Source: UBA6165 sp044233745 (GTDB taxonomy: Bacteria; Bacteroidota; Bacteroidia; Flavobacteriales_D; Crocinitomicaceae). From it: a stretch of 27,120 nucleotides of DNA. The stretch covers positions 1 to 27,120 of the forward strand of contig JBIIJN010000030.1 of the NCBI GenBank assembly GCA_044233745.1, written 5' to 3'. Below the pieces are notes generated by a model. That model was given only the letters and a program-made list of their open reading frames with translations. It was not told where the DNA came from and did not search any database. This document shows, one piece after another, positions 22,636 to 27,120 of this stretch (positions are counted from its first letter, which is position 1; each line of letters starts with the position of its first letter). The position numbers and the translations under genes were made by a program.

Positions 22636-24964
22636 CATGCACAAAACCATGTAATTCAATCAATTCCGAGGTGAATTTGTAGAAATAGACACCAATCGGC
22701 AGGGCATCACCATTGGAATCTGTTCCACCAAAAGCATTGGCATTTGAAGTCATTGTGTAAACAGGCTGTCCCCAACGGTTGATAAATTCAATGGTGTATG
22801 CAACGCACAAATCAAAATACGGATCGACCAAGAATAAGTCATTTGTTCCATCACCATTTGCAGTAACAACGTTGGGCAAAACGAAATTGGAAATGTCTAT
22901 TTCACTGTCTACGAAGTATGAAAAATCATAATTGTACACGCAACCATTCGCAGCAACCAATCCAAATTGAGCATCGTAATTGCCTGATCCACTGTTGACC
23001 ACAACTGTTGGAGAGACTGCAAAAATTGAATCTCCTTGAATAATCCAAAAGTGACTCGTTACATCCAAGGTTGAAGAAATTGAAGTGATGATGTAGTCAA
23101 AATCGACAGTACTCGAACAAAACGATTGCGATTCGAAACTCACTTGTGGAATGGCATTCACTACGATGGGTAAGACAAACGAAGCCGTGCAACCCAAGTC
23201 ACTTTCGGCTGTGATTGTAGCGTTGTATTGTCCAGCATTTGCATACGTGTGATTGATTGAGTTCGATGCCATCTGTGCGTTTTGTCCATCGCCGAAGGCA
23301 ATATTCACACTCTCTTGATTACTCGTAAACCAATCTACATCAACGTCAATTGCCACAGATTGTCCATCACAAAGCTCTGAATATGAAGCATCAATGGTCG
23401 GGTTGGGATTAACCGTAACAAAAACTGAGTCAGGAACCAATTCACAGGCATCAGGAAAATTTCCAGAGACATAGTACCAACCTGTATTGGTAAGTGCGGC
23501 ATCGTTTATAGATGTAGATGCCCCCTGATTATTAAAGCCATTGGGCCCTGTCCATTCATAAGTAGCACCCGGTACATCATTTGTAGTAAAGACCAAAGAA
23601 CCTCCCTCACAAACCGTATTTGTTGCTGCGTCAATTTGATATTTGAAGCTCGCAAAATCACTAAAAAAACCAAAACGGCAACCAGAACTCGCACCACCAT
23701 TGATGATACCGAGATGAAAACGCTCAGAAGCATTTTGCACACGAACGCCCTGATTCACTGTAACTTGTGCAGACAAATCAATTTGGGCATACATCCATTC
23801 ATCATTGGTACCGGGCACGAAACTGAAAGCCGCAGCTTGAATAATTCCTGCCATACCATCCAAAAGGAAATCTCCTTCAGAACCTGCAGGCACCAAAATA
23901 ACAACACCAAAAAACTCGTTCGTTGACCTTATAAACGGTACTTCATTAGAACCCGTACAAACAATTGGAGGCAAGATTGCACCCCCAACTTCACAGCCAA
24001 AACCAGTTACTTGAAACACATAAGCAGCCTCAGAAGTTGTGATATACACGCTTTCCGCAATAAGTTCAATCATATGGGTTTGACCAATTTGAAGTGTAGC
24101 CACGGGTATTGGATTACCATTAACAAAAACCTCAGTATTGGCATTAGCAGCTGTTACAAAAACACGATCCATGCCTTGCAAAAATCCACGAACTGCAATA
24201 TAATCGGTGCCAATAATGCTATTGGGAATCAATTGATCACTCAATACATCTAAGCAGCCCCCAAACGAAACAGAATCATCCGTGTACGTAACAGCAATCG
24301 GTTTATCCGCAGAAATAATGGTTCCCACTACTTTGGTTGGACCGCTTAATGAAACAGCAACACCACTCCAAGTTTGTCCCGCATTCAAGACAATCGAGAA
24401 TGGAACACCTGCCATGTGACCGCTGATGTTATTGGATGGAATAATCGTAATTGTGGTGTTGTCTTCGGTTGCCACAATATCAAATTTACCATTGGCAGGA
24501 GGATTATAATTACCATTGTTGTAGAAAGTTTGACCGCCTACAACGAAATCGGTTCCAAATGCGTTTCTGCCTTTAAGCGCCATAATGTCAGGGTTGCATT
24601 GGCAGGTTGGATTTGATTCATAATAGGCTGTAATTGCGCTTGTAGATGTGATTTTAAAGCCTCGATTTAAAACAGCATTGGCTGGAAAGTTTTCTACCAT
24701 GGCAAACCAAGGATCTAAATTTAAGGTCTGAGATGTACTCGCAGCTAAATTCAAAATTTGTTCGGGAAAAGTTGGATTTGCAGGTTGGGAAATCATGATT
24801 GTCGCTGGTTCGTCCATCGTTGCAAATCGAAATACTACAGGATTATCGCCGTGACCAGAAGTTAATTCAGGAGCAACAAACCAAAACAAGGTGTCAAGCT
24901 GTGACCAGGCTGATGAACAAAAAAGGAGCGAAATCAGACTAGATAAAACAATACAATTTCTCAT
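22625..24964 (-). CDS. T9SS type B secreted protein with IgGFc-binding-like domain
   Basis: The 779-residue product has a Sec signal peptide (residues 1-21, hydrophobic ISLLFCSSAWS then Q). Residues about 100-430 resemble the IgGFc-binding N-terminal domain found in FCGBP-like and bacterial surface proteins: ATEDNTTITIIPSNNISGHM, then LNAGQTW, GTIISADKPIAVTYTDDS with a following cysteine, and SDQLIPNSIIGTDYIAVRGF. Next come an Ig-like domain (about 449-520, CEGGSLVFTTNDVPGATYEW) and a PKD-like domain (about 521-603, FGDGQ and INHTYANAGQYNATITA). The C terminus from about 690 is the gliding-motility-associated type B sorting domain: LPNVVTANGDGTNDLF, IEFINRWGQPVYTM, LPIGVYFYKF. The protein is thus predicted to be exported by SecYEG, then by the type IX system to the surface or medium. 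Ligand unknown; a role in adhesion is inference. Confidence 0.88.
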   Translation of the reverse strand: MRNCIVLSSLISLLFCSSAWSQLDTLFWFVAPELTSGHGDNPVVFRFATMDEPATIMISQPANPTFPEQILNLAASTSQTLNLDPWFAMVENFPANAVLNRGFKITSTSAITAYYESNPTCQCNPDIMALKGRNAFGTDFVVGGQTFYNNGNYNPPANGKFDIVATEDNTTITIIPSNNISGHMAGVPFSIVLNAGQTWSGVAVSLSGPTKVVGTIISADKPIAVTYTDDSVSFGGCLDVLSDQLIPNSIIGTDYIAVRGFLQGMDRVFVTAANANTEVFVNGNPIPVATLQIGQTHMIELIAESVYITTSEAAYVFQVTGFGCEVGGAILPPIVCTGSNEVPFIRSTNEFFGVVILVPAGSEGDFLLDGMAGIIQAAAFSFVPGTNDEWMYAQIDLSAQVTVNQGVRVQNASERFHLGIINGGASSGCRFGFFSDFASFKYQIDAATNTVCEGGSLVFTTNDVPGATYEWTGPNGFNNQGASTSINDAALTNTGWYYVSGNFPDACELVPDSVFVTVNPNPTIDASYSELCDGQSVAIDVDVDWFTSNQESVNIAFGDGQNAQMASNSINHTYANAGQYNATITAESDLGCTASFVLPIVVNAIPQVSFESQSFCSSTVDFDYIITSISSTLDVTSHFWIIQGDSIFAVSPTVVVNSGSGNYDAQFGLVAANGCVYNYDFSYFVDSEIDISNFVLPNVVTANGDGTNDLFLVDPYFDLCVAYTIEFINRWGQPVYTMTSNANAFGGTDSNGDALPIGVYFYKFTSELIELHGFVHVIR

Positions 24965-25059
24965 AAATATCGATTATGGCATTAAACAACAGGCGCTAAT
25001 TTAAAAAACTAACACTATACCGCGATTTTTTTGACGTAAAAAAGGTGATATAAGTTGCG

Positions 25060-26856
25060 CTAGGAATTCAAACCTTCAAAAACCATTAGGCCCTTGGCAT
25101 CACCAATTACCGCCTGAATGGACTCCAAAGATGATTCTTTCAATCTTTTCATGGATTTGAACTGTTTCATGAGCAACTCAAAGGTTTTTGGGCCAACGCC
25201 ATCAATTTCAGTAAGTTCGGATTTTAAGGCGTTTTTGCTTCGCTTATTTCTGTGGTGGGTTATCCCAAATCTGTGGGCTTCGTTGCGCATGTGTTGGATC
25301 ACTTTCAAGCTTTCTGAGCGCTTGTCTAAGTACAGCGGAATGGTATCTTCTGGAAAAAAGATTTCCTCCAAGCGCTTAGCAATGCCCACAATTGGAATTT
25401 TTCCACGTAAACCGAGGGATTCCATAGCTTCCACAGAGGCGCTGAGTTGACCTTTTCCGCCATCAATCACAACCAAATCTGGAAGGGCTTGATTTTCGTC
25501 TACCAATCTTTTGTAGCGTCGGGCAACCACTTCTCGCATCGAAGCAAAATCATCAGGACCTTCAACGGTTTTGATATCAAAATGGCGGTAATCTTTTTTG
25601 CTGGGTTTGCCATCTTTAAATACAACACAAGCCGAAACAGCATTGGTTCCCTGAAAATTTGAATTATCAAAACACTCAATATGGCGCGGTAAAGTCTTTA
25701 ATCGAAAGTCCTTCTGTATGGTCTCCAAAATTCGATTTTGATGCGCTTCCGGGTCTTTGATTTTCTGCTGTTTCAATTGATCGAGTCGGTAATTTTTTAT
25801 CATCCGCACAGACAAATCCAAGAGCGCTTTTTTATCCCCACGCTGAGGCAGGTTGAATTTAATGCCTTCAAACTCGAATGAAGTTTTCACATTCACCGTA
25901 ACATCTTTGGCTTGACTGTTGAAACGTTCGCGCAATTCGGGCAAAACAAAACCAAGCACATCTTCAGCGGTTTCTTCCAATTTTTTGGTCACCATGTTGG
26001 TATAAACGTGCATCAATGCGCCATCTTTCACCAACATATAATTGATGTAGAACGCATCAACCTCCTCCACAACCGTAAACACATCCAAAATACCCAAATT
26101 CGGATTCACGATGGTACTTTTGCTGCGGTAGTTTTCCAATAAATCCAATTTCTCTTTGAGTTCTTGTGCTTCTTCGAAACGATAAATCGCAGCTGCATCC
26201 TCCATCAAAGTGCGCACGCGTTGAATCACCGAACTCAAATTGCCCTTTAAAATTTCGTGGATGTCTTTGATATACACATCATATTCCTCTGGCTTTTGTT
26301 TCTTTTCGCAAGGGCCTTTGCAGTTGCCAATGTGATATTCCAAGCAAACTTTGTAAGTGCCCCGATTCACTTTTTCCTCCGACAAATCCAGCTGACAAGA
26401 GCGCAAAGGGTACAATCTCCGCAGCAAATCCAATAAGGCATGCATCACGCGACCAGAAGAAAATGGTCCATAATACGACGAACCATCTTTGATTACCCTT
26501 CTTGTACTAAAAATACGCGGAAAAGCTTCATTTTTAACCACAATCCAAGGATAGGTTTTATCGTCTTTGAGTAAAATATTGTAGCGCGGTTGGTACTTTT
26601 TAATCAAGTTGTTTTCCAAAAGTAAGGCATCCAATTCGCTATCCACTACAATATGATCGATGCGCGAAATTTTTGCCACCAAGATTCTCGTTTTGCCGTT
26701 GTGGTCATTTTTATTGAAATAGGAACTTACCCTTTTCTTCAAACTCTTGGCCTTGCCCACATACAAAATCTTATCCTGTGCATCAAAATACTGATACACG
26801 CCTGGGAGGTCAGGAAGTGATTTGATTTGAAGATCAAGGGATGATTTTGTGGGCAT
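25060..26856 (-). CDS. uvrC: Excinuclease ABC subunit UvrC
   Basis: UvrC makes both incisions in nucleotide excision repair after UvrB marks the lesion. The 598-residue protein begins with the GIY-YIG nuclease domain for the 3' incision (GVY at 19-21, YVG at 32-34, then KAKSLKKRVSSYF). A cysteine cluster region follows (CQLDLSEEKVNRGTYKVCLE, CKGPC), then a UVR helical hairpin for UvrB binding (YRFEEAQELKEKLDLLENY). The RNase H-like 5'-incision domain has IECFDNSNFQGTNAVSACVV, LVVIDGGKGQLS and RNEAHRFGITHHRNKR. It ends in a helix-hairpin-helix DNA-binding unit (LTEIDGVGPKTFELLMKQF). All catalytic regions look intact. Confidence 0.97.
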   Translation of the reverse strand: MPTKSSLDLQIKSLPDLPGVYQYFDAQDKILYVGKAKSLKKRVSSYFNKNDHNGKTRILVAKISRIDHIVVDSELDALLLENNLIKKYQPRYNILLKDDKTYPWIVVKNEAFPRIFSTRRVIKDGSSYYGPFSSGRVMHALLDLLRRLYPLRSCQLDLSEEKVNRGTYKVCLEYHIGNCKGPCEKKQKPEEYDVYIKDIHEILKGNLSSVIQRVRTLMEDAAAIYRFEEAQELKEKLDLLENYRSKSTIVNPNLGILDVFTVVEEVDAFYINYMLVKDGALMHVYTNMVTKKLEETAEDVLGFVLPELRERFNSQAKDVTVNVKTSFEFEGIKFNLPQRGDKKALLDLSVRMIKNYRLDQLKQQKIKDPEAHQNRILETIQKDFRLKTLPRHIECFDNSNFQGTNAVSACVVFKDGKPSKKDYRHFDIKTVEGPDDFASMREVVARRYKRLVDENQALPDLVVIDGGKGQLSASVEAMESLGLRGKIPIVGIAKRLEEIFFPEDTIPLYLDKRSESLKVIQHMRNEAHRFGITHHRNKRSKNALKSELTEIDGVGPKTFELLMKQFKSMKRLKESSLESIQAVIGDAKGLMVFEGLNS

Positions 26857-26880
26857 TGCTGCTTTTTATCTTGTGTTGCA

Positions 26881-26888
26881 CAAAGGTA
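26881..26888 (-). promoter_or_regulatory. -7 box of uvrC promoter
   Basis: TACCTTTG on the minus strand matches TAnnTTTG and is 24 bases before the uvrC ATG, so the leader would be about 20 bases. A TTG upstream lies 26 bases away (26915-26917), longer than the optimal 19, so the -33 element is uncertain. Confidence 0.45.
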
Positions 26889-27003
26889 AGGTGTATTTTG
26901 ATTGGAGCGGTTAGCAATGCATTTCGGCTTGGATTGACTACATATTATAAACCATAAAACGGGCTATAAGTGTACGTAGAATTCAATAGAAACAGCCAAA
27001 ACC

Positions 27004-27120
27004 TCACATCATCCCCTCAAAAAAACGCTTCACATCGACCAAATTCTCAAACTCTACATCGCCCAAAACATGATAGGGATGGCGCGTATGGATTTTCTCG
27101 GGCACCAAGATGGTTTTCAT
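27004..27120 (-). CDS. C-terminal fragment, possibly HAD-type phosphatase
   Basis: The last 39 codons including the stop of a minus-strand gene reach the right edge. They read MKTILVPEKIHTRHPYHVLG then DVEFENLVDVKRFFEGMM. A methionine codon happens to stand exactly at the edge, but the gene very probably continues beyond it. The pattern of a beta strand (KTILV), a variable loop, a DVEFENLVD-like strand and a terminal helix is reminiscent of the C terminus of haloacid dehalogenase-type phosphatases such as phosphoglycolate phosphatase. That is a tentative reading from a short fragment; no catalytic aspartate is within view. Confidence 0.4.
   Translation of the reverse strand: MKTILVPEKIHTRHPYHVLGDVEFENLVDVKRFFEGMM

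Noticed and set aside
22625..24964. Possible recent transfer of the T9SS protein gene
   Set aside because: Base composition and codon use look like the neighbours, and there are no repeats or mobile-element remnants at its borders.

Overview
The window is a housekeeping stretch from a member of the Bacteroidota, probably Flavobacteriales in the broad sense; family and genus cannot be fixed by eye. Three things point there: (i) rpsL-rpsG-fusA runs straight into rpsJ-rplC with no tuf gene between; (ii) several genes are preceded by the Bacteroidota-type promoter TTG-N19-TAnnTTTG or its TAnnTTTG -7 box, and Shine-Dalgarno sequences are nearly absent; (iii) there is a secreted protein with the C-terminal type B sorting domain of the type IX secretion system (T9SS).

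Layout. Positions 1-13681 (minus strand) hold one long str-S10-spc operon read leftwards: rpsL, rpsG, fusA, rpsJ, rplC, rplD, rplW, rplB, rpsS, rplV, rpsC, rplP, rpmC, rpsQ, rplN, rplX, rplE, rpsN, rpsH, rplF, rplR, rpsE, rpmD, rplO, secY and the start of infA, which runs off the left edge. Gaps are 0-30 bases or small overlaps. The evident promoter lies at 13743-13772, and the predicted transcript begins almost directly with a perfect 7-bp hairpin. Positions 13682-13983 form a divergent control region; the opposite promoter drives a PcrA/UvrD helicase (13984-16236) and sits so close to the ATG that the mRNA is predicted to be leaderless.

Positions 16361-19578 hold an unrecognised lipoprotein, then on the minus strand rluF (23S rRNA pseudouridine synthase) and a two-gene unit of a PhnP-like metallo-beta-lactamase-fold hydrolase and aat (leucyl/phenylalanyl-tRNA-protein transferase). 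After an intergenic stretch with a short purine-rich tandem repeat come uvrA (plus strand), a 779-residue T9SS-secreted protein with an IgGFc-binding-like domain (minus), and uvrC (minus). The right edge carries the last 39 codons of a gene on the minus strand, possibly a HAD-type phosphatase.

Functionally the left half makes ribosomal proteins, EF-G, SecY and IF-1 as one growth-linked unit. The right half is enriched in nucleotide excision repair: UvrA recognises damage, UvrC makes the incisions, and PcrA/UvrD helicases remove the excised oligonucleotide or act on stalled RNA polymerase. I found no mobile element, CRISPR array, tRNA or rRNA, and nothing I would claim as a wholly new system. 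The points most worth testing are the predicted leaderless promoters, the 5'-terminal hairpin of the ribosomal operon, the unassigned lipoprotein, and the IgGFc-domain secreted protein lying between uvrA and uvrC.
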